Assembly: GCA_965644295.1 (NCBI GenBank)
Contig: CBFFRP010000185.1
Span: forward strand, 124,001-188,000
Direction of reading: 5' to 3'
DNA length: 64,000 nt
Origin: Paraphysomonas bandaiensis
Taxonomy: Eukaryota > Chrysophyceae
Made by a program: the position numbers and the translations under genes. The notes below the pieces were generated by a model, which worked only from the letters and a program-made list of their open reading frames with translations, was not told the origin of the DNA and searched no databases. This document shows, in pieces, positions 28,436 to 39,787 of the stretch (position 1 is the first letter of the stretch; each line of letters opens with the position of its first letter).

Positions 28436-29800
28436 GAAAGTCTGATTATTACACAAAAACGATTGGGTACAGAAACTAGTCAGTATTATATCTATAGGCT
28501 GACTAAACTGGGCTTGCTATGTACTACTAGTGGCGGGCAACCGTCTCGGGACTGCTTGTGCATCGCTGCGAGCACCATGGTGCAACCGTCCCTTGTATTG
28601 AGGTTAGTCGGGGGGTCTGCCTTTGGGCAATGTGTCTGGCGGGCCTGTATCATGGGTTATACGGGGGGTGGTTGGGGCTAGATGTATATGAGAGTGTAAG
28701 TCGGTGGTGAGATGGTGCTGGTTGTTGAGGTGGGGTTTCGGCCACAAGTAAGGAAGAGTTGTTTCCGGAGTGGTGGTGCATGTCTCTGTCGGGTTCGGAC
28801 TCTTGTAGAGGATAGAATTCTTGGGGTGGATGTCGCTTGGAGTAGTTGGAGTATTTTAGGTGTCGGTTGAGTATCCTGTGACTGGCGTTGCTGTGAGTGT
28901 GGTGGGTTCGTAATCGGTGTTACTGGTGCTGTGTCTGTGTTGTGGTGTCTCAGACCTCTGTTTCGAAGCATGCAGAGCCCTCCATCATATATATAGATAG
29001 GGGGAGCAGGATAGAGGTTACGGATTTTTCGAGGGCGTGGAACTGATGTTCGGGCTGTGAGCTGGATATGTGGCGTCCGAATGCGTCGGCCAATTGTGTG
29101 GCAATAATGTGGCCGGTCCAGTAGCGCTCAACCTGGGGGATGTTTGGATTCCATGCGGCTTTAGCTAGTTTGATTATGGCGGTGTGAAACCAGGGATGAG
29201 GAAGCGTGTGTTTGCGAAGTTTGTCGAGCTTACTGTGGTGTGCTTGGTGAACATCTTCACGTATTTGAGTGAGGTCCGGGTGTGTGCAAGTGAGAAGCAT
29301 GTGCGCCATCATGTTGTCTGATGGTTGTGCACAGTCTGGGCATGCGGAGGCCGTTAAAAGTGATCATGCCCGGTTTTTCCTTTGGCTCGTCGGTTTCTTC
29401 CCATCGCATATGATTTGTCCCATACGTATGCCGTCTCGCGTATACGTTCTGGTAGAGAGATGATGGAGTATTTGGAGGAATTATGGGTACGGAGAGGATG
29501 GAGCTTGTGTGGGAGCCTTGTTCCGCTGCGTGGCCAATACTGCGGGTCTCGCTGCGTTTGTGCAGCATACACGCTATCTCGTCGGAGGGTGTATTGATGG
29601 AGGTCCCGCTGGTGATGGAGATCTGTGACGTCTCCTAGCATGTGAGGAGGTGTGTATCGTATGTTCGCCAGTGCCATTGCCCCGTGGTGAAGAATTCTTC
29701 CAGTATGTGTGTAGCGTCAGTTGGGTTGTCTAAGTTGGGTTCGCGTGTGTGTGGGCGTGAAGAGTTTGAAGAGTAGGAGAAGTGGTCTGTCGCCCAGCTG
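28436..29800 (-). pseudogene. decayed LINE, second subfamily (copy B)
   Basis: Minus-strand frames here resemble the C-terminal part of the main LINE. 28950-29312 has HMLLTCTHPDLTQIREDVHQ and AAWNPNIPQVERYWTGHI (main LINE: HMCLDCTHESITQIRE, RAWNPSIPQVERYWTG). 29354-29677 has SGTRLPHKLHPL and YVWDKSYAMGRNRRAKGK (main LINE: SGVHLPRKLAQA, LTWDKSFCIGRNRAKTK). The homology is spread over several frames, so it is frameshifted, and its 5' end fades out near 29800. Clearly another, older subfamily. Confidence 0.75.
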
Positions 29801-30491
29801 TGATTCTCTGCTGAGACACCATCGGGACCGAATTTACCACGTGATCTATCTTGAATTCAACAATTGTATTTGTTATTCAAAATGAGGCCATAGCCGAACC
29901 ACATATTCAAACCAATCTAAATACTAAATGTATTCGGGATCTACTCCACATATTTAACATGGAAGGTTTCCAACCGTGTAGTCACCCATGACAACTACTT
30001 TCCACAGAGACATACTTGAAAACAGAATTTATCTTCTTGTAATTAGTAATTAGGCTCTACACTGTAACTATTTTGCAAAATGGTTATGTTGGTCCCTAAA
30101 GGGAATATTTCTGCTTCTTATCTCACATCACACCTCGTTATTGTATGGTTAGGAGGTTGTAAAAGGTGCACTTGTATTTTAGCTCTAAATTGACGTGTTT
30201 GAAACAGCTATTTAGTATTTACGGCTGATATAAAAGTCATTTCTGGAACGTTGAAACACAACACAATTGTGCAACAAAAAGACCTTTTGAGTTAAGTCAG
30301 GTATTAAGAAAAATTTGTACTTAGGATATACTAATAATATTATGCTGCTGTGAAATTCACTGTTGCGTTAAAAATTTATCCTATCTTTTGTTAAATAAAA
30401 CTTTATTAGAATTTGTGTTAGGAGTGGTAACGCAATAATTTAGACACGCAGAAACTAATAAATTTATGGGTAGTACCTTGTCTATATGTTT
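29801..30491. other. intergenic, nothing recognised
   Basis: AT-rich sequence between the decayed LINE and the 3' end of the GCP6-like gene. No feature seen. Confidence 0.5.
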
Positions 30492-33400
30492 TTATTCAGC
30501 TGACTCCATATACATTATTAAACACTCAGCATTCTTATCATTCCACATCATGTCGGACTCTGCATACAGCCGAATCGCTGCAATTCTAGATCTCATGATG
30601 GATAGAGCAGTTGCCAAGTGGTCCGAGTTCGGAGTTCGAATGTCGATGCAAGCCTTATGAAGTGCTAGCAGTGCAACTCGGCAACTGTCCAACAGAGCCG
30701 ATAGGGACTCACACAACAAATCGTAGTCATCAGGTATGCTTTCTCTTGGTACACCAGAACTAACAAACGTCGCATCCACAATATCATATATATAATGTCG
30801 CAACACCTCCATAAAATGCCCAAACCCTGTAGGCGATGCCGCGTATAGTTCACCTTTTAACTGTGCATATTTCCCTCTCAAACGGTCAGAATTGAAATGA
30901 GCTACTGCCTGAAACGCCTGACGTATCTGCCTAAACGCACTGAAGAAAAATCTTTCCTCTTTGGCAGAGTAATGCGCATAGGCCAATTCAGAACGTCCTC
31001 TAACTCTGTACCGGTGCAAGTCACCCCACGTGTGTCGAGAGAGTGCGGTTAACTGAGAGAGCTCAAGCAGTCGCCTCGTGACCAAAGAGAGTGCGTCAAT
31101 ATGCTCGCCAGACAGCATCATACTTAGTGGCCAGGGGGGTTCAAATCGCACCTTCAATTTCTGAAGTCCTTCTATAGAAAAGGCTCCGATCAGATGTTTG
31201 TACCGGAATCCATCTACCACATCTATTGCATTCGAGTGCCCGTCAATTAGGGTGTGTAACACAGGGACTGCCGCGGCTCGCTGGTGCTCCTCTTTTACCT
31301 CATCATCAGTCATCAGGGTGCGTTTTCCTGCACTACTTTCTTCCTCGTCGGCCATCACTAGTCCAACGACATCTGTAGAGGCTTCGTTCGGTTGCTGAGA
31401 AAGTGCCTGACAGAACGCAGCAGCCACGGCTCGAGAAGACCAGAGATGCGAAGGTCGCTGAGGGGGCACATCTGGCTGCGTCACAGTAATTGATCCACTC
31501 ATAATTTTGGAGAATCTCATGCTACAATTCGCTTGGATATGTGTATCCACCAATATCCCACCAATAGTCACCAGGAAATTGCTCTGATCCGACAGTAAAA
31601 ATATATGGTGAAGGCAGTCAATATAATCTAAAAGGCGCGTGTCTTGAATTGCTCCCAGCAAGAATGCCTGGTCAATGGCAAGGCACTGAGTCCGTATTGG
31701 TGCACAAAGGCTATCGCGCACAACACATGTAGATGGAAGTAGGGAGAAAGTCGACAGCAGTGAAGAATCAGGATTCCTCTTATCATCACAATTATCAGTA
31801 TCAAGAAGAAAGGGAATGTTGTTAGCCCGGCATAGATCTGAAATAGACTGTCGGAAGCATGATTTTTCTAGAAAATTATCTTCAGCAGATGTCACCCATT
31901 CGTCAAGAGAATAGAACTCTTTTAGAGCAGACAAGTAGTCATTTTCATCCTCATGAACCCTAGATTCTGAGAAACGAACGCCAGAATTAAAACTCATATC
32001 AACATCTGTACCCCCACTATTAACCAACTCCTCATCACCAATTCCAAAATCCTTACCAGCAAATCCACAATCACGAACACTATCACTAAACACAACAGAA
32101 CTATCGCCACTCTTCCCACCATCAATATCAGAGTCACCGCCATCATGGTGACGCAAACTCAGTGAACTATTACCTCCTGGTGCCTGATGAACATGCTGCG
32201 AACTACGCACTCCAATATCAATCGTTGCACCATCAATATCAGATTCACCGCCATCATGGTGACGCAAACTCAGTGAACTATCACCTCCTGGTGCCTGATG
32301 AACATGCTGCGAACTACGCACTCCAATATCAATCGTTGCACCATCAATATCAGAGTCACCGCCATCATGGTGACGCAAACTCAGTGAACTATCACCTCCT
32401 GGTGCCTGATGAACATGCTGCGAACTACGCACTCCAATATCAATCGTTGCACCATCAATATCAGAGTCACCGCCATCATGGTGACGCAAACTCAGTGAAC
32501 TATCACCTCCTGGTGCCTGATGAACATGCTGCGAACTACGCACTCCAATATCAATCGTCTCACCTTCAATATCAGATTCACCGCCATCATGGTGACGCAA
32601 ACTCAGTGAACTATCACCTCCTGGTGCCTGATGAACATGCTGCGAACTATGCACTCCAATATCAATCGTCTCACCATCAATATCAGAGTCACCGCCATCA
32701 TGGTGACGCAAACTCAGTGAACTATCACCTCCTGGTGCCTGATGAACATGCTGCGAACTACGCACTCCAATATCAATCGTCTCACCATCAATATCAGATT
32801 CACCGCCATCATGGTGACGCAAACTCAGTGAACTATCACCTCCTGGTGCCTGATGAACATGCTGCGAACTACGCACTCCAATATCAATCGTCTCACCATT
32901 AACATCAGAGTCACCGCCATCACGGTGACGCAAACTCAGTGAACTATCACCTCCTGGTGCCTGATGAACATGCTGCGAACTACGCACTCCAATATCAATC
33001 GTCTCACCATCAATATCAGATTCACCGCCATCATGGTGACGCAAACTCAGTGAACTATTACCTCCTGGTGCCTGATGAACATGCTGCGAACTACGCACTC
33101 CAATATCAATCGTCTCACCATCAATATCAGAGTCACCGCCATCATGGTGACGCAAACTCAGTGAACTATCACCTCCTGGTGCCTGATGAACATGCTGCGA
33201 ACTACGCACTCCAGCATTAATCGTCTCACCATTAACATCAGAGTCACCGCCATCATGGTGACGCAAACTCAGTGAACTATCACCTCCTGGTGCCTGATGA
33301 ACATGCTGCGAACTACGCACTCCAGCATTAATCGTCTCACCATCAATATCAGAGTCACCGCCATCATGGTGACGCAAACTCAGTGAACTATCACCTCCTG

Positions 33401-35990
33401 GTGCCTGATGAACATGCTGCGAACTACGCACTCCAATATCAATCGTCTCACCATCAATATCAGAGTCACCGCCATCATGGTGACGCAAACTCAGTGAACT
33501 ATCACCTCCTGGTGCCTGATGAACATGCTGCGAACTACGCACTCCAGCATTAATCGTCTCACCATCAATATCAGAGTCACCGCCATCATGGTGACGCAAA
33601 CTCAGTGAACTATCACCTCCTGGTGCCTGATGAACATGCTGCGAACTACGCACTCCAATATCAATCGTCTCACCATTAACATCAGAGTCACCGCCATCAT
33701 GGTGACGCAAACTCAGTGAACTATCACCTCCTGGTGCCTGATGAACATGCTGCGAACTACGCACTCCAGCATTAATCGTCTCACCATCAATATCAGAGTC
33801 ACCGCCATCATGGTGACGCAAACTCAGTGAACTATCACCTCCTGGTGCCTGATGAACATGCTGCGAACTACGCACTCCAGCATTAATCGTCTCACCATCA
33901 ATATCAGAGTCACCGCCATCATGGTGACGCAAACTCAGTGAACTATCACCTCCTGGTGCCTGATGAACATGCTGCGAACTACGCACTCCAGCATTAATCG
34001 TCTCACCATCAACATCAGAGTCACCGCCATCATGGTGACGCAAACTCAGTGAATTATTGTTTATATTTGTAATATCTGTAGAATCAATATGCCCGTATAG
34101 TAGGATGTGTAGTTGTTTTTGGCGAATTGCCAACGTTTCTTTTTGGTTCTTTAGCCACTGTGCATGCTGTAGTCGTTTGTCAGCAGTATCCATGAGTTGA
34201 CTATATTTATCCCGCAGAGAAGCTTCAGCGACTTGTAGCTCTTCCCTGGTTACTCGTCTAGGGGTTATCCCGACCCCCACATCCACAATGTCGTTGGGTG
34301 CCGCATCAGATAAACCTTCGGGCACACTCCATGTCATATCACTTACACTCTCAGAGCTTACACTTTCTTCGGCATGATCCTCAGGTAATTCAGATGTGAC
34401 ATCTTGAGCTAACGGAACATCAGTCCCGGGGTCTGGAAGCATGTTGCCTTCTAGGCTATCACAATGAGAGTCCTTGTCAACTACAGTTCCGTCTTCCACC
34501 TCTATTTTGCTATCAGCCCATTTCCCAATAGCATCTCTCACATCTCTCAAGAGTGTTTGGTATGTTTTTTCGGCAGTCTCCGTCTTGCGTCGATTTACCG
34601 CCACATCCAGCGGATGGATGGGAAACACGAGCTCCAGATTTATACCCTCACTGTTCTGTGCTGCTGCGCGTTCCAGGAGTCGCCTGAATGGAACGGAAGT
34701 TGTATCCATTCGAGACACCCCCCAGAGCAACGCTGTTTTCACTGGCTCAACAGCAGAGTCCCGAGATGATGACCACCACTTCCTCATTCTCTTATTTCGC
34801 ATACTAATTCGATGAGCCCGAACAACCTCTGCGGATGCATGCATATGGAACACAATGCGCTCCACCTCACTGAGCAAAGGAACCGATACACGACGGAGCA
34901 AAAACAGTGTAGCGCAGATGCAATAACACAAATCGGACGCAGAGTCAGCGGCCGAATGATGAACTTTTCCTACATCTAGAGAAGCAGTGATAGGAATAAA
35001 AGATCTAAGGCGGGAGTGTGCAGTACGCAAAACATTCCTTCTCGGAGTGTAGCCCTGTATTACTCCAAGCTGTAGCCCTTCCAGTCTCTGGAAGCACCTG
35101 AGTAGCATCTCCAGCACTTCCCACCCTGTGGGGTACCCAATATCATCGACTTCCCCCTTTAGCCAGAGTCCGGGATGTTGCATATACGACGTAAACACTG
35201 GGGTACTATCTGAATTGCCATTTACTCCACACTTCTCTATCTCGGTTAGCAAAGGTGTGGGGGCAATACAATGGAGAATATGTCTTAGTACACGTACTTC
35301 GTTCTGCACTGCTTGCCAGAGAGCAGGCAGAGTTATAGTTTTCCCACTACGCATTAAGTATTGTTCAAAAGAACTCAGCGACGAGTCACATACATGTAGT
35401 AGATCCTCCACACCCACTCCAAGTGCTTGTTGGGCTGGGTCGGTGCATTCTGCTGAGCAGAATGCGTTGATTGCAGAATTGAGTAATACTCGTGTCTGAA
35501 GCAGTTTATAAAATACAGAAGCATACAAACGAAGGCACGATAGCGTATAGCCAGGAACAATATACTGTGTCTTCGGGTTTAAAAATGCAGATATCGTATC
35601 AATTCCTCGCAATGCCTGCAAACAAGCGACTGTAAACTTCGTCTCACTGAACTCAACTGCGGATCGGTTTAAGAGTCTATCCGCATAGAGGGCACGACAA
35701 AACTCCTCCTTCGTCGTCAATGTAATATAGCCAGTAAGGGCCGCTGGTTTACTATCACTGTTGTCCTTATCTGCAGGCGCAGTGCAGTCTGAACAAGTAG
35801 TGCGGTCATCGCTGTCGTCCACATGTGAGCTATTATGAGATTGAGAGGTATGAATATGAACTCGATCTCTTAATAACGGCATCGACAGTCTGACATCCAT
35901 AGACTCATACAGAGATGATGCGCGATAGAGTTTGCTGTGGATCAGAGCACCAAACAGATCTGACATATAGTCACGATCCTCTTGCATCAT
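30492..35990 (-). CDS. GCP6-like gamma-tubulin complex protein with tandem repeats
   Basis: A single 1832-codon exon, starting at the ATG at 35990 (MMQEDRDYMSD). The N-terminal part (about 95-500) reads as a GCP GRIP1 region (CLQALRGIDTISAFL, LRHILHCI, VSVPLLSEVERIVF). The C-terminal part (about 1480-1825) has GRIP2 hallmarks: DCLHHIFLLSDQSNFLV (GCP: LR.Y.LL.QGDF), LKVRFEPPWPLSMML (Y...WPL..I), and FGHFMEVLRHYIYDIVDATF. Between them, about residues 644-1293 are 17 full repeats of 37 residues plus a partial one. GCPs build the gamma-tubulin ring complex, the template for microtubule nucleation at centrosomes and basal bodies. Human GCP6 is similar in length and also has a long central insertion with tandem repeats, so GCP6 is the best assignment; GCP5 is less likely. 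The repeat unit is Ser/Asp/His-rich and probably disordered. I see no intron. Confidence 0.82.
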   Translation of the reverse strand: MMQEDRDYMSDLFGALIHSKLYRASSLYESMDVRLSMPLLRDRVHIHTSQSHNSSHVDDSDDRTTCSDCTAPADKDNSDSKPAALTGYITLTTKEEFCRALYADRLLNRSAVEFSETKFTVACLQALRGIDTISAFLNPKTQYIVPGYTLSCLRLYASVFYKLLQTRVLLNSAINAFCSAECTDPAQQALGVGVEDLLHVCDSSLSSFEQYLMRSGKTITLPALWQAVQNEVRVLRHILHCIAPTPLLTEIEKCGVNGNSDSTPVFTSYMQHPGLWLKGEVDDIGYPTGWEVLEMLLRCFQRLEGLQLGVIQGYTPRRNVLRTAHSRLRSFIPITASLDVGKVHHSAADSASDLCYCICATLFLLRRVSVPLLSEVERIVFHMHASAEVVRAHRISMRNKRMRKWWSSSRDSAVEPVKTALLWGVSRMDTTSVPFRRLLERAAAQNSEGINLELVFPIHPLDVAVNRRKTETAEKTYQTLLRDVRDAIGKWADSKIEVEDGTVVDKDSHCDSLEGNMLPDPGTDVPLAQDVTSELPEDHAEESVSSESVSDMTWSVPEGLSDAAPNDIVDVGVGITPRRVTREELQVAEASLRDKYSQLMDTADKRLQHAQWLKNQKETLAIRQKQLHILLYGHIDSTDITNINNNSLSLRHHDGGDSDVDGETINAGVRSSQHVHQAPGGDSSLSLRHHDGGDSDIDGETINAGVRSSQHVHQAPGGDSSLSLRHHDGGDSDIDGETINAGVRSSQHVHQAPGGDSSLSLRHHDGGDSDVNGETIDIGVRSSQHVHQAPGGDSSLSLRHHDGGDSDIDGETINAGVRSSQHVHQAPGGDSSLSLRHHDGGDSDIDGETIDIGVRSSQHVHQAPGGDSSLSLRHHDGGDSDIDGETINAGVRSSQHVHQAPGGDSSLSLRHHDGGDSDVNGETINAGVRSSQHVHQAPGGDSSLSLRHHDGGDSDIDGETIDIGVRSSQHVHQAPGGNSSLSLRHHDGGESDIDGETIDIGVRSSQHVHQAPGGDSSLSLRHRDGGDSDVNGETIDIGVRSSQHVHQAPGGDSSLSLRHHDGGESDIDGETIDIGVRSSQHVHQAPGGDSSLSLRHHDGGDSDIDGETIDIGVHSSQHVHQAPGGDSSLSLRHHDGGESDIEGETIDIGVRSSQHVHQAPGGDSSLSLRHHDGGDSDIDGATIDIGVRSSQHVHQAPGGDSSLSLRHHDGGDSDIDGATIDIGVRSSQHVHQAPGGDSSLSLRHHDGGESDIDGATIDIGVRSSQHVHQAPGGNSSLSLRHHDGGDSDIDGGKSGDSSVVFSDSVRDCGFAGKDFGIGDEELVNSGGTDVDMSFNSGVRFSESRVHEDENDYLSALKEFYSLDEWVTSAEDNFLEKSCFRQSISDLCRANNIPFLLDTDNCDDKRNPDSSLLSTFSLLPSTCVVRDSLCAPIRTQCLAIDQAFLLGAIQDTRLLDYIDCLHHIFLLSDQSNFLVTIGGILVDTHIQANCSMRFSKIMSGSITVTQPDVPPQRPSHLWSSRAVAAAFCQALSQQPNEASTDVVGLVMADEEESSAGKRTLMTDDEVKEEHQRAAAVPVLHTLIDGHSNAIDVVDGFRYKHLIGAFSIEGLQKLKVRFEPPWPLSMMLSGEHIDALSLVTRRLLELSQLTALSRHTWGDLHRYRVRGRSELAYAHYSAKEERFFFSAFRQIRQAFQAVAHFNSDRLRGKYAQLKGELYAASPTGFGHFMEVLRHYIYDIVDATFVSSGVPRESIPDDYDLLCESLSALLDSCRVALLALHKACIDIRTPNSDHLATALSIMRSRIAAIRLYAESDMMWNDKNAECLIMYMESAE
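32110..34058 (-). repeat. in-frame 111-bp tandem repeat, 17 units plus a partial
   Basis: The hexamer GTGACG in the unit recurs every 111 bp exactly, from 32148 to 34035 (1887 bp = 17 x 111). Each unit encodes 37 residues: SSLSLRHHDGGDSDIDG followed by ETINAGVRSSQHVHQAPGGD. Variants: ETINAG or ETIDIG or ATIDIG; GGDSD or GGESD; DIDG or DVNG. Variant types cluster by position. The opposite strand also lacks stops in one frame across much of the array. Confidence 0.97.
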
Positions 35991-35993
35991 CAA

Positions 35994-37272
35994 CCCTATA
36001 CTCGATAGCTACAACAGTCAAGAAGGTGGCAACATCATTTATATAAGAGACAGTGTGCTGAGGAGTTTATGTACGTCGATTTTAAGTCTCATTTCGAAAT
36101 GTAAACTAGACTCACAATACTGAAAATACTCTTGACGCTTCAAGATGTGTATATAGTGTATTCATACTACGTGATTTTATACAGCAGTGGAATCTGTATG
36201 TACTGTGCTCTGTCGCCTGCTGTGTAGATCTGGATGGGATGCATACTGTATCTATCTATATATCTATGTAGAGGATATCTATCAGGCCTTTAAACGTTAC
36301 TGCAGTTATCGGCAACAATGCAATGAAGTGTCCATTTTCAAAGGACCTACATATATGTGTTATAGAAGTGCTGTTGAAGCTTATATTTCTATAAACAGAG
36401 GATGCATAATGACGGTGAACAAGAAGGATTACTAACAGTCAAGCTGATGAAATGAGAGAATTAGTATTTCCACTTACCTTGGTCTGAATTTTGCTTCTTT
36501 TGATCCAGTTGCAGGTCTGCTTTGAAAAGCAGTGCTATGAAGTAGGGTTCCATGATGCGACCAAACGTGAACAGGCAGATACGTTGCCCCCTACTTCTGC
36601 TATTGCCACAGCAGTCTAAATCAGAATCACTAGAGATGAAACTGTTGACACATTACACGCACAATTACAAATTAGGTATGGTTAGGTTCCAAGCCTGCCG
36701 AAGGTTGTATGATTTCTGCGAAATGGACACTGCAAGGTTTCGTTATGTACAACTGATTTCTGATTTATTCGGTGCAAGCAATTATGGACTGGCGTAGATG
36801 TTAGACAAGCGACATAAATATTCACACCCAGCTTATGAAGTTTATAAATCGGTCACTTTATTGGATGTATTCAAGTTGGTGTCTGGGGCGGAAAACTGCC
36901 GATATTATTTTATCGTTTATCGTGTAGATTAACAATATTAGTGCACTAAGTGTAACTGAAACGAATATTTGTAGCTCTATATTGATTGTTTATTTTGCCA
37001 TGATGCTACCACTAAGTGCTGTGATGAAATCTTTTAAGAATAATAATAATTGGGATCTTTTTCAAGACATGTACACGCCCACCCCATATGTATAACATAT
37101 AGTAGAGATCAAATATATTCATTGTTAAAATTTCTTAAGATCAATTCTAACTTCGCGCTATCCATTTATACTACAATTCCTGCTCTGAACAAAACTAAAT
37201 CGCACAGCACAAACATTTACATGTGGTTGACTCGGCAATAACACTTCGACGGGGATTCAATCTGTCCACACA
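35994..37272. other. intergenic region
   Basis: 1.3 kb between the start of the GCP6-like gene and the 3' end of the glycosyltransferase. It should hold the GCP6-like promoter. Short open frames (36187-36435, 36552-36797) show no domain or composition that supports them as genes. No transposon seen. Confidence 0.45.
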
Positions 37273-38959
37273 CTACAGTTGGCCCTCAAAAACACAACAC
37301 TCGCCTGATAAAGCATCAAACATTTTCGCTGATTGTTCCCTCGTGGTTTTCTGCATATGTTGACCGATGTCGCTACCGTCCCCAAGACCTATACGCTTCA
37401 CTATTTTTTTGTATACATCTCCATTCGAGGGTACCAGAGCTTTCAGACTGCAGGTCGAACTCACATACCACATTTTCACTAGGGCAAAGTTCTCAAGTTT
37501 CTGTTTTTTATTAGCAGTCCAGCACATGTGGAATATATACGGATGAGCTTTTTTCTCCATCACGCGGCGCATATAATTTTTGTCGTGGTGATATTTCACA
37601 CCAGACGGGAAATCAAGAAGATTCAAAAACAATCTATGGGAAGGAAGAAGGTCCATATTTTCCATTAATCGCATAGTGAAAACATTTTGATGGGACCCAG
37701 TCGCCTGTAAAATATCAAAGGAGGTCATAACTCCATACGCGAAATTAATATTAGATGGGGTTGAGCGAAGGTAGTAAAATCCCGAATTGGCATAGAAGGG
37801 AGAGTACCTTAATGACCGCTGCCCGTCATCACTCAAATAAGAAGAGAACCGTCCACCAGTAGCGTTTCTATGCCCATGGAAATACTCAAAAGGGTTACGG
37901 AACCAAACAAGGTCAAGGTCCTGGAATAAGACATGATACCCCGCACGCAACGTTAGCCAAAGAGAAAAAGCTTTGTACCACATCATCTCCACAAATATTT
38001 TGTCCAAGTATCCAGAGGAGGCTCTACGCTCAACAGTGGCAAAGTTCTCATGATAAAATCCCACAGCTCCAGTTGCGCGCACCACTGACACAATTTCACT
38101 GTGATAAAAAGACATCCATTAGATTTCAGTCATAATCACCATGATATTGCGAGGACACTCACCTACTTCCTGCAACAACTACAACATTATGTAAGCTGAT
38201 ATTATGGGCGCGACAGGAACACGCAAAATTCAGAAATAGGTCAATTTCCCCATCATTTGCGACCATAAGCACGATATCGTCCCCGCTGTGAATACCTCGT
38301 GCACTCAACATACCTCGCAGCTTAAGGTCAATACTATCAAGGTGCTGGAGAAGTGGCTTGGTCTTATCAGCCTGACTTTTACGTCCCTTCGTTTTAGCTA
38401 CATTTCTAAAATATCCGCTGGCTTTCGGATGCACTGGATCCAACACTCGTCCAGTTTTTTTGCTGTCAGAGTTATACCTCAACAAATTAGAGGTCGCTGG
38501 TAGGTTTGAAGAGTGCATAACAGCCACACATTCCACAGGCTTTCCATTGCAGACAGCATTTGCGTAGGTAGTGCACTTACTCTCCGGATGAGCATTGAGC
38601 GCCACAAGCATTTGAGATGGCGATTTTACTGCTGCGAGCTCACCATGTTTGTAAGCATCAAAGGATTCCGTACTTATGTGTGCAAAAGATGGAGCAGCAT
38701 GTGATTTTAAAATCGGCCTGCAGTCGCCAGTCGATTGTGAAGGCGTTGACAACGGAACACCATTCGGTCGCATGCATTGACTGTAGTTATATGATACATC
38801 ACTCTTTTGAGTGATGGAGTGCGGACTCGTGACACAAGTACTCACAGGCTCCTTAGAATTCGAAGAAAAAATACTCCCATTGCGACCTATATAAGCCCAC
38901 AGCATGAAGTTTAAGAGGGGGCATATCAGCCACACACAAAACGAGCGGACAGAACTCAT
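37273..38959 (-). CDS. GT77-type nucleotide-diphospho-sugar transferase, Golgi type II membrane protein
   Basis: Exons 38959-38163 and 38098-37273; the 64-nt intron (GTGAGTG...TATCACAG) keeps frame; total 540 residues. I chose the ATG at 38959 (MSSVRSFCVW), which puts a signal anchor (about residues 5-24, CVWLICPLLNFMLWAYIG) at the N-terminus. A Ser/Pro-rich stem follows. The catalytic domain starts near residue 240 (DDIVLMVANDGEIDLFLNF) and contains SSGYLDKIFVEMMWYKAFSL, then HVLFQDLDLVWFRNPFEYF with the DLD (DxD) metal/nucleotide-sugar site. This matches the nucleotide-diphospho-sugar transferase family of plant RRA/XEG113/RGXT arabinosyl- and xylosyltransferases. Probably glycosylates extracellular proteins or polysaccharides in the Golgi; donor and acceptor are not visible. 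Confidence 0.8.
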
Positions 38960-39787
38960 ATGAGATTTCTTGAGCTCAGTTGAGTGAGTTGTCACAAGCA
39001 GTAACTGTCACTCCTCATGCATATATGCGGAACTTGTAACCCTCACCACCTGCCCAACTATACAGAGTATATGTAGCACTCTAACCCCAGTCGACAGCAT
39101 ACCATGCCACGGTATCACGCTATCACTGTACAGCACTATACCCAGCCAGCAGCATGCTATATTGAGGGCTACATCAATATACATACGTATTCCTACCGGT
39201 ATACAACACCTCCCACCCACACAGCAGTAAACCCTCAGTATACCCTCAGTATATTGTGAAAAAACTTGTGGAAAGTCCGGACGCGATATACACTGTACGT
39301 TCGGCATCATTTGTATATTTTTGTTCATATATGCCTCTATTATTGAGACAACAATTATCTGTATTATAGCCGTAGTTGTATTGCAGTAATAAAGAGTATA
39401 TTTGATTCAATTTATTTTCGAAAAATTAGATGCTGACTGCCGATACTAAGTTTTCCCAACTTTTTTTAGCTGTCCGGACGCGGCGTAAAAAAACTGGAGG
39501 TTTTTTGCAAACCACGGACGCGGTACTGTGGGGTTTCACTGTATTTCTTTCGTAGTCGTATCTGAGTACGAGAAACATGTGGCGATGAAAATGGAAGGAA
39601 TGAACAGCCACATCTAGATCTCCACACTACAGCTGTACACCAGCAGAGTGCGGTGCATGTATCTGCAGCCTGTGGTCTAGAAGTTCAGCTGTTTGATTGG
39701 AGTTGTGTACATATACAACTGTACTGTATATACTCACAACAGCAGCGGCGTTATCTTATTGCGTAAAGGTGGTGAAACATTTCAATA
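38960..39787. promoter_or_regulatory. divergent intergenic region, presumed bidirectional promoter
   Basis: 828 bp between the glycosyltransferase and the SERF-like gene, which point away from each other. It contains a GTATAC-rich palindrome (ACCGGTATAC near 39197) and several CAGTATA/TATACAG stretches. Regulatory role inferred. Confidence 0.4.

Noticed and set aside
32162-33220. Plus-strand open frames of 246 and 93 codons
   Set aside because: They are the reverse frame of the 111-bp coding repeat of the GCP6-like gene; any stop-free frame is repeated with the unit.
32110-34058. CRISPR-like array
   Set aside because: Exact 111-bp units without unique spacers, in frame inside a eukaryotic gene.
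36187-36797. Two 81-82-codon frames
   Set aside because: No domain, no codon-use support, and they lie upstream of the GCP6-like start codon in likely promoter DNA.
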